Below are positions 1 through 11,804 of a stretch of 64,000 nt of DNA, piece by piece; the first letter of the stretch is position 1, and each line of letters starts with the position of its first letter. The stretch covers positions 131,837 through 195,836 of the forward strand of contig WTPW01000071.1 of NCBI GenBank assembly GCA_009809945.1. The letters run 5' to 3'. The DNA comes from Gigaspora margarita (Eukaryota > Glomeromycota > Glomeromycetes > Diversisporales > Gigasporaceae). The position numbers were made by a program, and so were the translations under genes. Under the pieces are notes generated by a model, which ran no database searches, had not been told where the DNA came from, and saw nothing but the letters and a program-made list of their open reading frames with translations.

Positions 1-992
1 TAATTCCAAGATTGATTGCTAAAAATTTCCAGTCTGCGCTAAAGTATAGTTTAAAATTTCAATATGTTCCCATAATATCTAATCCATTATTTTTTAAAAA
101 TTGTAAATCATCCAAAAAAGGTTTTAAAATAAAACTTAAAATGTCATACTTTTTGGCTCCAGGGTAAAGAACTGTTATGTAATGATGATCTGCATGATGA
201 TGATTATTAATATTATTTAAAATTATAAAATTTACCATTATATGTTTTATTTTAGATCCTGTATTTCTTCCATCCCCAGAGACACAAAGATGAATAGTTG
301 AATTAGAACTATGAAGAATACTTTTTTTTTTAATTGTGGAATAAGGTAAATTAAAATATCTTTTGCACTTCTTTGAATTCCTATATCTGAAATTTTAACT
401 GTATCTGAATCTATTTCAGAATAGTTTAAAATTCTATGACTATTAAGATCTATATATGTGGTTTTAATTGCCTGATCCATAATCTTGGTGATCGCATTTT
501 TCTTATTTGATACTACCCATTCTCATGGTAGATTTGGTTCATCTATAGTTAAATTATGATAAGAATCACATGAAATCTTATTTTAATCTATAGTTTGAGC
601 TAATGATTATATTTTTTGATTTTCTTGTATAGAGCTAAAATCAATATGATAATTATATTTATCAACTAAAAAATCTACACTTTTTAAATTTACTTTATCT
701 TCAATATGATATTTTGATCTAGCCTCATTGTTAAAACTTGATTGTAATAAAGTTTCCATTTTCTGTGCTCGGTTCATTAAAGTCTTACCAGAACATTGTA
801 TTGCTGGTTTAATTCTATGTAATCTTTTTTTAGTTTTATGTATTTTATTTAGAGTTTCTAGCTGTAATCCAAATACAAGAGGACCTGATATAACAGCTTT
901 AAAATTTGGATCACATGCCTATATATTATATATAAAATATATTTTATTAAATAAAACAAAAAACTTATACAATTAATAATATAAATTATATA

Positions 993-2470
993 GGGGTGTG
1001 GCGACTTAGTGAAGTTGGATGTTTGTCACCCCAAGCATTTGTGACTACAGATACAGAGTTCAAATCCCACCAGAGACGTTTTTCAAAAATTCATACCTGT
1101 GTTACGTTAACCTAGACTGTATGCTAGATTGGTAGATCTGTAACCTGGGTTGCACCAAAAGCGTATTGGTATAACAACAATACCGATTTGGGAGCCCTGC
1201 GTAAGGGTGGGTAAAAATAACCCCCGGGGATGTTGGAATGGGAAACATGCTTGGCAAGCCCCAAGTGGAGAATAGTTGGTTTTCAACGGTATCACAAAAC
1301 GAAGTCAGAATAGGTAGGCTAGCTGGGAAAACTAGGACGTATAGAGGGTCAGAGGACTCTACCAACTGAGCCGCCAGAGTCGTACTGGAGGAAAAGGACA
1401 CGTGTTATAGAAGCGTGGACCAAGAAAAGAGAGGCCATAATGGCATCCTAAAGCCAGGCTGACTGATCCTTCTGGGCAATCAGATTGGGAGTTTTGGGAA
1501 GTACTGGGAATATGCTTAGGAAGATGAAGAGATGGGGTACTGGGGTTGGTGAACTTCGCAAGGGCAGAAGTAGGTATTGGTAAGAGGACAGTGGTTACCT
1601 TGTCTTGCAAGTGTTGGCGCGAGCCATAGTGATAATTACCAAAGTGTAGGTGAATATCTGTGTGGGACAGGTACTACTCTACCAAGTTTTCCGCGAGGAT
1701 ACCTGCCTGGTGTATGGGGTCCTAAGGGCATGGAACCAGTATCTGGAACAATGTTCTAGTGATACAAGAGGATTGGCAGGAGGGACAAGGATCAGAGGGT
1801 TTAAATAGGCAATGCCAGTATGTGGGTTGTAGGTATGGCAGCTAGTATAGAACCTTAGGGTAGCTACTTAAATAGGCAACCAAAAGTTGCAGATGTGGCT
1901 AGTTTAGTGATTTGAACCGGTTGGGTTATAGTCGGTTAACCGACCTGAACTGAATAAATTTCGGGTAACCGGTTGAACAAATGCTTAATCGATTGACCTG
2001 TACAACCAGTTGAGAATTGATAATCAGTTGACAAAATGTAAGGAATGAGCAAAGGTTCCGAAAAGATCTGGAAAGAAAATGAATGAACATAAAAATCGAG
2101 TAAAGGTCCGATAATTCCCGAAAGTAAAACGTGAAGAAATCTTAATCGGTTGCAATCAAATATTTCAGTTCGGTTAACCGATTAATGAATTTTTCTTGGT
2201 TCAAATCACTACTCGGTTGAGCCAGTTAATTCGGATAATTCAGTTAACCCGGGTCAACCGAAATAATCTCGGTTAACCGATTGTGCTCAGTTATGTCGGG
2301 TCAGTTAACTGATTGACGATTTTGTTACCTGGTTCAAGTCACTAGGCTATTTGTACTCTCATCATTGTAACAAATGTTGGTAGTCCCCCATGTGGGATTA
2401 CCAACGGCCCTAAAATCTTGAATAAAATTTTCTGATCCCTAAGCAGACACTTTGAATACAAAAAAAAAAA
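993..2470 (+). mobile_element. tRNA-derived SINE with 18-bp target duplication (SINE copy 1)
   Basis: The 5' end resembles a tRNA gene. A box A-like TGGCGACTTAGTGAAG lies near 999 and a box B-like GAGTTCAAATCCC near 1,057. The element ends in a run of A at about 2,460-2,470. The same 18 bases, AATAATATAAATTATATA, flank it at 975-992 and 2,471-2,488, which is direct evidence of retroposition. A body segment near 1,795-1,900 (GTTTAAATAGGCAA, GGTATGGCAGCTAGT) recurs in the element at 46,116-46,945. Short open frames inside it are not genes. It is longer than typical SINEs (about 1.5 kb) and may be composite. Confidence 0.85.
1910..2330. repeat. Array of palindromic GGTTAACC-like motifs in the SINE tail
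   Basis: The 3' part of SINE copy 1 repeats variants of CGGTTAACCGA many times in both orientations (for example near 1,935, 2,170 and 2,270). This section is absent from the second SINE copy at 46 kb, so it is an extension specific to this copy or subfamily. Confidence 0.6.
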
Positions 2471-2929
2471 AATAATATAAATTATATATACTTGTAGCCA
2501 ATAATGTTGAAGTTACTGTTTCTGTAAACTCATCACCATAATCAATTATAAATTCAGGTTTTTTATCTTTATATTTAATAGAGCACTATATTGTTTTCTT
2601 ATTTTTACCATGTTCCCAAGTAGTTATTATGATATAATTATCAGGAATTATTTTAGCCAATTTTTTGTTTGGTGAACTGGTACCAGTTGTTACTAAAATA
2701 TTATCAGGTGGATAAACTCCTTCATTTTCGATAATATAAGTAAAACTTCTTATTGTTTTATTATTTTTTTGCTCTTTATATTTAATAATATTACTTAAAG
2801 GATATGTTGAAATTTCTTCAATTTCAATACCATTTTGTAAGTTTATATATTTAATTGTATTATTGTTGCTTTGTAACATTTTTGTAATTGGAACGGTGCA
2901 AGGTATCTGGTGTGACAAATAATATAGAT

Positions 2930-3390
2930 TAATTTTTAAAATGCTATTTATATATCATGTGATGTGTAAATTATGTGATTAAATGTTTTCAATTGCAAAA
3001 TCGCATCATACCGGGTAATATACATAATTAAACAAATATACAATACCAAATTAAGGTAGATCTGTAGATGTTTATTTAACTATACTCATATTTATCATAT
3101 GGGTCTTATGCAACAACCTTTTTTTAAAAGCTTATTCACATGGGTTTATATGAAAATATATACGTATGTGAATAAGCTATATTCATAAAAGGCAAAACTG
3201 AATTTGGCTTTAGTTTCATTTAAATTCATATAGCTGATAGTTTTTAAGATCCTTATACTATATTTCAGTCAAATATTTTTAAAATTCTCATAGTTGGTAA
3301 AAACTTTATTTAGTCAGGTTATTTTGAAATTTTTTAGAAAACAATATTGGTCAAATGATTTTTAAAGTTTTTATAACCATTCGAAGCTGG
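2930..3390. other. AT-rich stretch without a gene
   Basis: No coding signal seen. It holds a perfect hairpin at 3,129-3,178 (arms AGCTTATTCACAT and its complement) and degenerate units of about 50 bp (AAAATTCTCATAGTTGG style) that reappear at 3,950-4,100. Confidence 0.4.
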
Positions 3391-3392
3391 GA

Positions 3393-3941
3393 TGGTAAAT
3401 GACCTGGTCATTGCCAATTTTTCAAATGATCTCAAATGACCTCAAAATGACCGGTCATTTGAGATCATTCAAACTTTGGTCATTTGGAAATGACTTGTGA
3501 CCAAATAACTGGAGTCATTTGGTTTGACATCCTACCGATCACAAAAAACTTGTATAATGCATGTTTTAAATAATATATCTGATATAATTCGCATTAATTC
3601 TCAATTTATATCGATTAACATGTCATTTGTAAATTCAAAAATGATTTATATCATTTTGTAATTGGTAAATTATTATTCACGAACTTTTTTTTTAAAAAAA
3701 GTAAATACATTATTTTTGTCTACTGTTTTTTTTTTAATCACTTTATACCTAACCTTATGATAATTTTTATTGGATAGTATCTAACGACATCAGAGAACAA
3801 TAATCAATTTTGATTGGCTAAAAGTATTGAATAATCAATTAACCAGAGTTAAATGACCTTCTTAAGTTATTGTGCCGTGAAATGACCAATGACTGGTCAT
3901 TTGTCATTTGAGTCATTTGGGTCATTTAAAGTCATTTACCA
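3393..3941. mobile_element. Non-autonomous TIR element with GGTCATTT motif clusters
   Basis: The ends match in inverted orientation (GGTAAATGACCTGGTCATT at the left, the complement of GTCATTTAAAGTCATTTACC at the right). Both termini carry many copies of AAATGACC/GGTCATTT, which looks like subterminal transposase-binding repeats. The centre is AT-rich with no open frame. The target duplication is unclear, so the superfamily is undetermined. Confidence 0.5.
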
Positions 3942-4646
3942 CGAAAACTATATTCAGTTAGATTATTTTAAAATTTCATAGCCGGCGAAGACTATATTTG
4001 GTAATTTCTAAAATTCTCAACTGGAGATTTTTAAAATTTAAATTGTTGGGCGAAGAATTAATAGGGTCAGAAAATATTTTTAAGTTCTTATAACCTTGAA
4101 TTCAAATTTGAAACTATTTTTTTCCTTGTAAGGTTGCGGAATTATTGCTTGATATTTAAAAAGAGAAAAAAATAAAGTCAGGATAATTGAAATAAAGTTT
4201 TACAAACAATTGAAAATAATAGCAATATAAAAAGTTTAAATTATTAGTAAAGAGCGATGCATGAGTTGTAAATATATAGTAAACTAGTATAGTATATCCT
4301 GATAGATGAGTATAGTAAACTTTGGTATACATTATGTATAGTAAATATACTGAAAGTATAACTTTTGTGATTTAAATTATACAGTATGTATATTTTTTTA
4401 TAGCATTTATTTACATAATGTATAGTTTGAATCATAATTGCTAGAGATCAAATTATATTTTATATAAAAAAAATGAGATTGAAATTCTTATTCGTTAATT
4501 TGCTCTATGATGTAAATTTTTTAAAATGATTGTGACAACCCATACTTTTTCATTTACTTATTGGCATGAGATTGTTAGAATAACCCATTACACACACGGG
4601 TTCATATTTAAATCCGTATAGATCTATACTATACAATATAGTAATA

Positions 4647-4746
4647 CCGTAATTTTCAGTGCAAGGTACCCTGGTATTTTATATTTCACATAACAACAAA
4701 CCTTGATTTATACCCCAGGGGTACCTTGCACTGAAAATTAATCAAG
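4647..4746. mobile_element. 100-bp TA-flanked MITE
   Basis: Inverted ends carry TAATTTTCAGTGCAAGGTAC and its complement, with TA on both sides (4,645-4,646 and 4,747-4,748). The terminal sequence closely resembles that of the element at 5,244-5,853, so both belong to one family. Confidence 0.65.
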
Positions 4747-5243
4747 TATCAGCCACATGACGCATCTATCAAAATAATTCCTGAATCTAATCAAACTAAT
4801 ATAATTATTGCATCAAACCCATCTTCTCACCTTAAACCCATCTCCTATTTTCTAAAGTTGATCAGTTTATAGTATATATATATTTATTAAAAATTTTAAG
4901 TAATTAACTGTTAAATAGTTAATCATGATCAAATCATTTAACTCATTTTAAACACATTTGTCAAATATGTGTCATAATTTTTAAGGTAGTATAAAAAGTT
5001 GCAGTAATTAGACTTTTTGTATAAATGCCCAAAAATATAATTTTGAATTTTGATCGAATTAAGTTTAATCCTGGCCATTATTCAAACAATGCTCTAGGCA
5101 TTTATACAGCTTATCAACTGTTCCTGGTTTAGCGCAACTGCATCACACAGCTACTTATTTACCAATAAATAATAATATTTTTATTTTTACTTCTATTAAA
5201 TCACATTTTTACTTTTAATATAAGCTGTGATTATATAGAGATA

Positions 5244-5853
5244 CTGTAATTTACTGTGGAAGGTACCCCTTAGATTGGTACCCCTGATTTGTACTGGGTA
5301 TATTTCAATGCTATTTGTTGTGGTGTTTTGTAAGGTACCTGGAGTAGGGTATCCAGGATTATGCAATGCGATATTATGCGCATAATTTGCTATTTTTCGT
5401 ATCATATATGCTTCGCATAAACAAGCAAAAAAAAGCATAAATCATGTGAATAAAAGCTAATTGGTTGTTGAGAATATGTTAACTTCATCCGGCAAGTTTT
5501 AAATTTGTAATTTAGGTGACAGAGTGGTGATAGAATGTAAGTTCTGATGTAAAAAATGAATGAACTTAAATTACAAGCATAGTTGAGGTAAAATTTTTGG
5601 TAAACGTCTGAAAAATTCTGAAAAACAAAACTAAAAGAATTAATTACATATAATAAAAATCACATAATCAATCTAATTAATTACATAATTTTAAATTTAT
5701 TTCGCATCTATCACATAATCAACCTTAGTTCGCCTACATAATTTACCTCATCGCATCGCATAATTCTGAACACCCTAACCCAGGGTACGAATCACCAATT
5801 TTTTACCATGTGAAATTAAATTGTACCTGAGTACCTTGCACAGTAAATTACGG
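5244..5853. mobile_element. TA-flanked TIR element of the same family, containing a nested element
   Basis: The left end is CTGTAATTTACTGTGGAAGG and the right end is the complement of CCGTAATTTACTGTGCAAGG, each next to TA. It encloses a second TIR element at 5,347-5,775. The 80-residue minus-strand open frame inside has no recognisable features and is taken as chance. Confidence 0.65.
5347..5775. mobile_element. Nested TA-flanked MITE
   Basis: Inverted ends GGGTATCCAGGATTATGCAA and the complement of CATAATTCTGAACACCC, flanked by TA at 5,345-5,346 and 5,776-5,777. Both arms are followed inward by GCGAT-rich sequence. It sits wholly within the 5,244-5,853 element, so it inserted later. Confidence 0.55.
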
Positions 5854-6147
5854 TAACCTTTGTAAAATCACACTTCTTTACAATTATCTAAGTGGTGTAT
5901 GTCCAACTGTGTGATTATATGGAAGGACGACTATATATCAAATATTTGAAATATATGTTACTTTGGAAATTGGACCTACTTAAATTATTTGTATTATATT
6001 ACACATCCCCAAATTTTTAATTTAAAAAATACGTGTCAGTCAACTTAGTTATTGTAAATCTCAAAACTCGAAATAGCAACTAGTAAGTATTAAAAAAATA
6101 ATTTTTTTCAAAAAAAAATAAAAAATAAACCAACTTTTTTTATTTAG

Positions 6148-6776
6148 CGGACCCAACTTTAGTAATTTGTTCTATTTGTAATAAAGAATTCAAATCTAAA
6201 AGAGGACTCTCTTATCACAATACAATGGTCAAAAAATTTAACACACGTCAGTCTAATATCGATAAATTACCAAAAGGAATTATAACTAAATTTAAAAGCA
6301 TAGTTGTATCTCTTATTCATCATAATTTACCATTAAATTTCAAATTAATAGGAAAACAAACATTGTCTATTCCTTGTCCAGAAAGTCTTTTTTATGCAAT
6401 ATTTTCAGGACATATTCATCATTATTCAAAACGTACAGGAGCTTATAAATGTAAATTTTGTAGAACATCAGCATATCAAACTTTAGCAAAAATTTTGAAT
6501 TCTGAAAAATGGGGCCGTAAAGTTTATTCTCAAAATCAGCAAATATATGTTGTATGTCAAGATCCAATTTTATGTGAGAATAAAGATGATTTAGATCCAC
6601 TATTATTACTTAATTCAAATCTACTATCAAATAAGTCTAGAAAATCTTGAATTCTTCATAGGGAGGTTCTTGTTGAATGGAAAAAAAGAAAGTCTGTAGA
6701 AAAAGATGGAAATACATATTTTACAGGTTTTATATATATTAGATTTTTTATTTCACAAACACGAGTACTTACTTAA
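6148..6776 (+). pseudogene. C2H2 zinc-finger-like hypothetical protein, decayed
   Basis: An exon starts after a pyrimidine-rich TATTTAG acceptor at 6,147. It opens with CSICNKEFKSKRGLSYH, the first half of a C2H2 zinc finger; the expected last histidine is missing. It continues with LPKGIITKFKSIVVSLIHH, a region with IPCPESLFYAIFSGHIHHY, and a CKFC pair. The frame meets TGA at 6,648-6,650 and then reads on as ILHREVLVEWKKRK to TAA at 6,774-6,776, so the TGA looks like a mutated CGA. I believe relatives are multi-copy in Rhizophagus-type genomes, but the function is unknown. The 5' part of the gene is not identified. Confidence 0.55.
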
Positions 6777-6853
6777 TGTATAAATAAAAATCAAATTTGT
6801 TTTTTCTAATAATATAATGATTTTATTTACATATAAAATTAGTACAAGTCACT

Positions 6854-7133
6854 AGTAATACAAATTAAAAATTGAATTAATCAATTAGTCGACTAATCAA
6901 TTAGTCAATTGGCCAACTAATCGATTAATTGACTAGTTGATTGGTCAATTAATAGACTAGACAACTGGTCGCTTAATCAACTGATCATATAAGAATATCA
7001 ACCTGGGTGTTTTAGTTGCTACCTTATGTGTATTTTACCAAGTTTCATTTATTATTTATTCAACTAATCGATTAGTTGGATAAAATAATCTATCAACTAA
7101 TTGATTAAAAAATTTTCATCAATTTGTATCACT
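6854..7133. mobile_element. MULE-like MITE with 10-bp target duplication
   Basis: The ends AGTAATACAAATT and the complement of AGTGATACAAATT form the inverted repeats. The 10 bases ACAAGTCACT flank the element at 6,844-6,853 and 7,134-7,143, a duplication length typical of Mutator-like elements. The interior is packed with palindromic ATTAGTCGACTAAT-like repeats (6,880-7,110) and has no open frame. It lies just downstream of the zinc-finger pseudogene. Confidence 0.7.
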
Positions 7134-7143
7134 ACAAGTCACT

Positions 7144-8100
7144 CTCATTATAATGAGATAATCAGTTCATAAAAAATTTTTATTCAACTTTCTGTTTGTG
7201 AAGTTCATTTATCATCTATTAATGAGCAAAGATTTTATCTTGGATTTGATTGTTATTTATCAATGCATAATATTACATAATTATTCGATCAAGCGAGTTT
7301 ATTATCGTGATGAAAAAAAAATAGGCTGAGACATTTTTTTATTTTAGAGTTGCTCGCAATATGAAAATTACTATAAAAATTAATTAATTGTAGTACTTGT
7401 GCACGATCTATTTAACTAGCCAATCACATTGAAAGAGATGCTCTCAGCACGCTCAATGTGATTATCTAGTAACCATTATGGCATTATTAATTAGTCCACA
7501 TTGAGAACTGATAGTATAGATATTGAAGACTGATAATATGGATGATAATATGATTGAAATATGCTAATGTATTTTTCTTCAATATGATTAATTTATGATC
7601 GTGCTAGTGCTCAAGTATTACAATTAATTAAAATATTAATTGCAATTGATGCATGAACAAACATCTTTATCATTATTACTATTTAGAAATTATTGTTTTT
7701 ACAAATCGAAATATATTTATTTTTGACTATAACCGGCTATAATAATTACTGGTATCACATGATAGTATTAAAAACTATCAATTGATCATATTAAAATGAT
7801 AATTAAATCGTAATAATTACATATAACTTATAAGACATTTTTTATTGAAACATTTATTTAATATTTTCAGACAATTCTATATATCATTTACATAATTTGT
7901 ACACTTTGTGTTGCTTCACTTACGCTCAGCAACATCTACAGAGTTCACTTCACTTACTCTGTAGTCATTTGTTATAGCTATCGCCTCCACTCTGCTCCTT
8001 TCTCTAATATTAAATCTCTAAACCAATCTTAATTCTAATTCTAACCCTGAAGTTAATTATCTAACTACTAAATCCCAATGAAAACATCATGAAAATCAAA
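7144..8100. other. AT-rich stretch with small hairpin and direct repeat
   Basis: 7,150-7,340 may hold further remnants of the zinc-finger pseudogene (YLGFDCYLSMHNIT), but the frames are broken. A hairpin at 7,415-7,470 pairs ACTAGCCAATCACATTGA with a near complement. The segment at 7,606-7,680 (GCTCAAGTATTACAATTAAT) recurs in direct orientation at 9,060-9,130, which may mark the limits of one element enclosing the tandem repeat. Confidence 0.3.
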
Positions 8101-8129
8101 AACTATGAAAGCCTAACACACGGAACATT

Positions 8130-8775
8130 GAACAAAATAATAAACTAAGCACCAAAGATTCCACAAAAAAATTAACAAAATGATGAATATATCCAATAAT
8201 GCACTATACCATAAACCTAACGAAGGCAAAAAGATTCAAAGACCCAAGTAACATACTAGTGATGAAGGAGAGACTCTAAACTTGAATGCACTAACAATAA
8301 CAAAAGCCTAGATGATGTGAACAAAATAATAAATACACTAAGCGAAAAAAACCTGACTTAAATAACAAAACAACGAATGTATTCAAAAAAGCGCCCTACC
8401 ATAAACCTAAAAAGGATTAGTACTAGACGAACATGACAATGAAAGCAAAAAAAAAAAGAAGTGAATACTTAGCTATATGTTTGAGATTCAAAGCTCCAAG
8501 TAACACACTAGCGACGAAAGAACTCTAAACTTGAATATGCCAGAAATGACAAAAGCGAACAAAATAATAAATACACTATACAAAAAAACTAGACTTCAAT
8601 GATGAAACAACGAAGGTATATCAAAAAAGCGATCTATAATAAACTTGAAAAGACTCAGTACTAGACGAACACAACAATGAAAGCAAAAAAAAAGAAGCAA
8701 ATACTTAGCTGTACAATTAAGAAATTCAAAGCCCAAGCAAAGAAAGAGACTCTAAACTTGAATGTGCCAATTATG
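8130..8775. repeat. Three imperfect tandem units of about 200-230 bp, G-poor
   Basis: Successive units begin with GAACAAAATAATAAA and pass through CATAAACCTAA-type and ACTCTAAACTTGAATG blocks (about 8,132-8,300, 8,318-8,545 and 8,550-8,770). The plus strand is A-rich and G-poor. No protein is supported; the small open frame following at 8,793 lies in the same type of sequence. Confidence 0.6.
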
Positions 8776-9130
8776 AAAGAGTACCAAAATGGATGACACC
8801 AATGAAAGAAACTCCAAGATACAACGCAAATGACAAAAAACTTACACCAAAGTGGATGATATCAACGACGAAAAATCTGAAAAAAAATAAAATTATTAAG
8901 CATGAAAATTTAAAAACAAAAACCTGTAATCATTACCACCAGTATTTTACTTTTGTTATGATGATGATCACTGCCAGTTAAAAAATTTTAAATACAAATG
9001 CTTCAATATTTTTAGCATCATATTCTCAAGCAACTCCCTCAATGTGTTTTGATAGTAATTGAGATAATGCTCAATTATTACAATTAATCGAAATAATGAT
9101 TGCGATCGTTGCTTGAGCAGACTACTTTGT

Positions 9131-10019
9131 TATACTCCATTATTGTTATTGTTGTCTTTAGAAAAATAGAAGCAAAAAAAAGGCGACTATTCCCTAAATC
9201 TCACTTTGAAACGAAATAATGCTATTAGTTAATAAAAAAGTATAGAACTGATATAAAATAAATAATATACTTAAGCTTGTGAACTTATCATTGATCTATA
9301 TTTGCTGATTCCATATAATGCATTATTTAAGTGCTTTCTATTCTTCTCGACTCTAATAGATTCTTAATAATAATTTTTAATATTCTATAATTCAATTGTA
9401 TCGCCTATTTTTGGTAACAATTATAAGTTCCAAGAGCACTACCCCAAAGCGATTAAATTAATACAAATAAAATAAAATAATATTAATAAATTTGAATAAT
9501 TTATTTTAAATTTGTCAACAAATTAATAATTATTATACTTACTAACATGTATTTCTAAATGTTTCTTCTAATATGTTTCTTATTCTATTAATAAGATATT
9601 ATGCTTTAAAAAGCACTTAAATTTATAACAGCCAATTATACAAAGATTTTTCTTATGCTATATATAAATTTTATTTCAAGTTCATTATACTGTATAAATT
9701 CAAAAATTAAAATGTATAGTGTTATAAAAACCTTGTAAGTTTAAATTTTTAAAACACAAATATTAAATATAAAAATATTATTTAAAATAACTTAGTACTT
9801 ACACGGTCTCTGTTACTTTTTGCTAATTTCAACCTTTTTTTAATTATGCTTATGGGTTTTGAAGTGGACTCATGGGTTTAACATATATTTTAATATACTT
9901 TTGGGTGAGTCAACGAATTTGACATGTGATTTTGGGGTACAATTTTTATTCGTATCCAATCAACATGTGTTTTTTTTGTAGATCCATAAATATTTTAGGA
10001 CTAATTTTAAGGCCCAATT
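9131..10019. other. AT-rich stretch, no gene seen
   Basis: No convincing open frame, repeat pair or RNA gene was found here. Confidence 0.3.
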
Positions 10020-10356
10020 TTCCAAATTAGCAGATATGTTTTGCTTTGATACAAGCAGCAACCCAATCAGGCATGCTTGTAATTAGCTTATGTTAATACT
10101 CAGGTGGTACATCAATCCATGCCTTTTTAGGACGTCCGGGCCTTTTTTTTTTTGCCTCTGCCCCCACCTGACAAAACTCTGAATAATTTTGCACTACATA
10201 TTTGCTGCTCCCAACAGCTGCTGCGATAGTACGAACTGAATCACCTTGCTGGTGGGCATAATTTATTGCATCCCTTTGGTTTTCTGTTAAATCTTTACGA
10301 CTACCTATTGTTTTGTAAGAAAAAAAAGGATACGTATTATTATACCGATCTGTCAT
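10020..10356 (-). pseudogene. Tc1/mariner transposase, internally deleted
   Basis: The frame at 10,356-10,093 encodes a helix-turn-helix DNA-binding head: LTENQRDAINYAHQQGDS and VRTIAAAVGSSKYVVQNY, followed by a basic RPGRPKK linker. Directly after it the text becomes EY, a stop, then KLITSMPDWVAACIKAKH, which matches the usual C-terminal tail of Tc1-type transposases (SMPxRxxAxIxAxG style). The whole DDE catalytic core, about 200 residues, is therefore missing. This is a classic non-autonomous deletion derivative. Terminal inverted repeats were not located with confidence. Confidence 0.75.
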
Positions 10357-10679
10357 ACAAATCTAGCCTTTTTTATACTACACAACATTGGCACAATATC
10401 ATACTACATATGGGCAAAATTTTAAGCTAATCTAAAATAAGTACGATCTTCAGTGAATTTTTTAGTAAATCCAGAAAAATCCAAAAATTGATTTTTGGTC
10501 AAATCCAAAAATGGAAGTTCATTGAATTTCCTGCATATCTTCCACATGAAATCGTGTAAAATTTTAGTATGTTGTACCTTGAGAACTGCTTAAAACATAA
10601 TATAAATTTTGCGCTATATTTACTTACTCAAACCCGACTTATAAATTTTTAAAAAGTGTTCACAATAATATGGTAGGCC

Positions 10680-10935
10680 ACTGTACAAATTATAATATGC
10701 AAAATTTTTTTGCCATTAGGGTTTGGGTTAGAGTTTGTTTTAAGGTTTGGTTAGTATTATTATATACCAAAATTTTTCAAGGAATTTTTTTTGTTAGAAC
10801 GTAGAATTTTTTGATATAGACGATTTTTTGAAAAAAAACTCACATTTTTTTGAAAAATTAGGTTATACCTGATTTTCACATTATACAAACATGTTTTTTG
10901 ATTGCCAAAACATGTGGGTTGAATACCAGTAGTGT
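10680..10935. repeat. Dispersed repeat shared with 61.3-61.5 kb
   Basis: GGAATTTTTTTTGTTAGA followed by a GATTTTTTGAAAAAAAAC-like block occurs here near 10,780-10,840 and again near 61,390-61,475. Both are preceded by a GGGTTAGAGTTTG-like segment. Probably two diverged copies of one element. Confidence 0.4.
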
Positions 10936-11058
10936 AATTTATCAACGTCAAAAAATATAGACATACAAAAGATATTAAAGCGATTATGATTTATAAGATA
11001 TAAGATTTTTTAATTTTTTTTTAACTAGCAGTCCTGCTTTTATTATAAGGATTTAAAT

Positions 11059-11238
11059 AGGACCCTGAAATATACATAGATAGGTCAGGTTAATTATAGA
11101 GTTACTAAAAAAGGAAAAATCTGCAGAAAAAACTTCAAAAATAAGCAAAAAATTACTATAAATAGAAAAGATCTGCATAAAAAACCTCAAAAATAAGCAA
11201 ACTCATACCTGACCTATCTATATATATTTCGGGGTCCT
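11059..11238. mobile_element. hAT-like MITE, copy 1 of 3
   Basis: A 180-bp element starting AGGACCCTGAAATATACATA and ending with the near complement (TATATTTCGGGGTCCT). The 8 bases ATTTAAAT flank it at 11,051-11,058 and 11,239-11,246. Eight-base duplications are the hAT hallmark. The core contains AAAACCTCAAAAATAAGCAA in two versions. Copies 2 and 3 are at 27,159 and 27,762. Confidence 0.85.
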
Positions 11239-11804
11239 ATTTAAATATACAAGTTTGAGTTTACTTTATAATACATTATATTTTTAACTTTCCTCTATCT
11301 AATAAAAACTCACTCGACTTCAACGAAGCCCAGGTGCGACCTGCTATAACAGCTGTTTCTCTCTTTTTAAAGCCCTCAACTTACTGAGAGTTATTTAAAT
11401 GTCCACAGGCAGAGGCTGTTAGCCTTGTCAAGACTGATTAGCTATTACTATTTTTGTTCTTTTTGTATACCGGCTTTAACAGAGATGATCAAGCCGGCCT
11501 ACTAAAGCTAGTTATAAAGTTCTTTATCATGTCTTTTACAGCACTGAATATCCTTCTTTTCTTTTTTTCTCCTTCATTTTTCTTTGGAGTTTCATCTTGC
11601 CCTTGCTAGATATTTTCTTTATCTATTTCTGTATCCTTCTCTTTTCTTTTTTTCCTTTGGGTTTCGTGCTTTTCTTATCTTTCTTTTCTTTCTTCTGTTT
11701 TCTCAAGATTCCATTTGCCTTTTCCTATTCATTAAAAACTTCACATCAAAAGCACCATATCCATTTGTAAAATACTTTCCAGAAGCTACAAACCAGGAGA
11801 AATA

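Larger units (their letters stand above)
919..2491 (-). other. Candidate intron enlarged by a SINE
   Basis: Between the two coding parts the minus strand shows a GTATAT donor at 2,491 and a TATAG acceptor ending at 919. Without the SINE and one copy of its target duplication the intron would be roughly 77 bp, a normal length for short fungal introns. The reading phases do not join cleanly, which may reflect later frameshifts, so the intron call is an inference. Confidence 0.35.
1..2918 (-). pseudogene. Decayed multi-copy hypothetical gene, cut by the window edge
   Basis: The gene reads leftwards. The first part (2,918 to about 2,495) encodes about 140 residues, including ISTYPLSNIIKYKEQ, with one in-frame TAG at 2,586-2,588. 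The second part starts near 918 with ACDPNFKAVISGPLVFGL and runs to the window edge with several stops and at least one frame change. Near the edge it reads SGDGRNTGSKIKHIM, VLYPGAKKYDIL and SADWKFLAINLGI. I recognise the style as a repeated, uncharacterised eukaryotic family, possibly transposase-derived, but cannot name it. A SINE separates the two parts. The gene is clearly broken; its function is unknown. Confidence 0.5.

Noticed and set aside
1102..1759. Overlapping open frames of 60-99 residues
   Set aside because: They lie inside the tRNA-derived SINE, which has target duplications and a poly(A) tail and no coding history.
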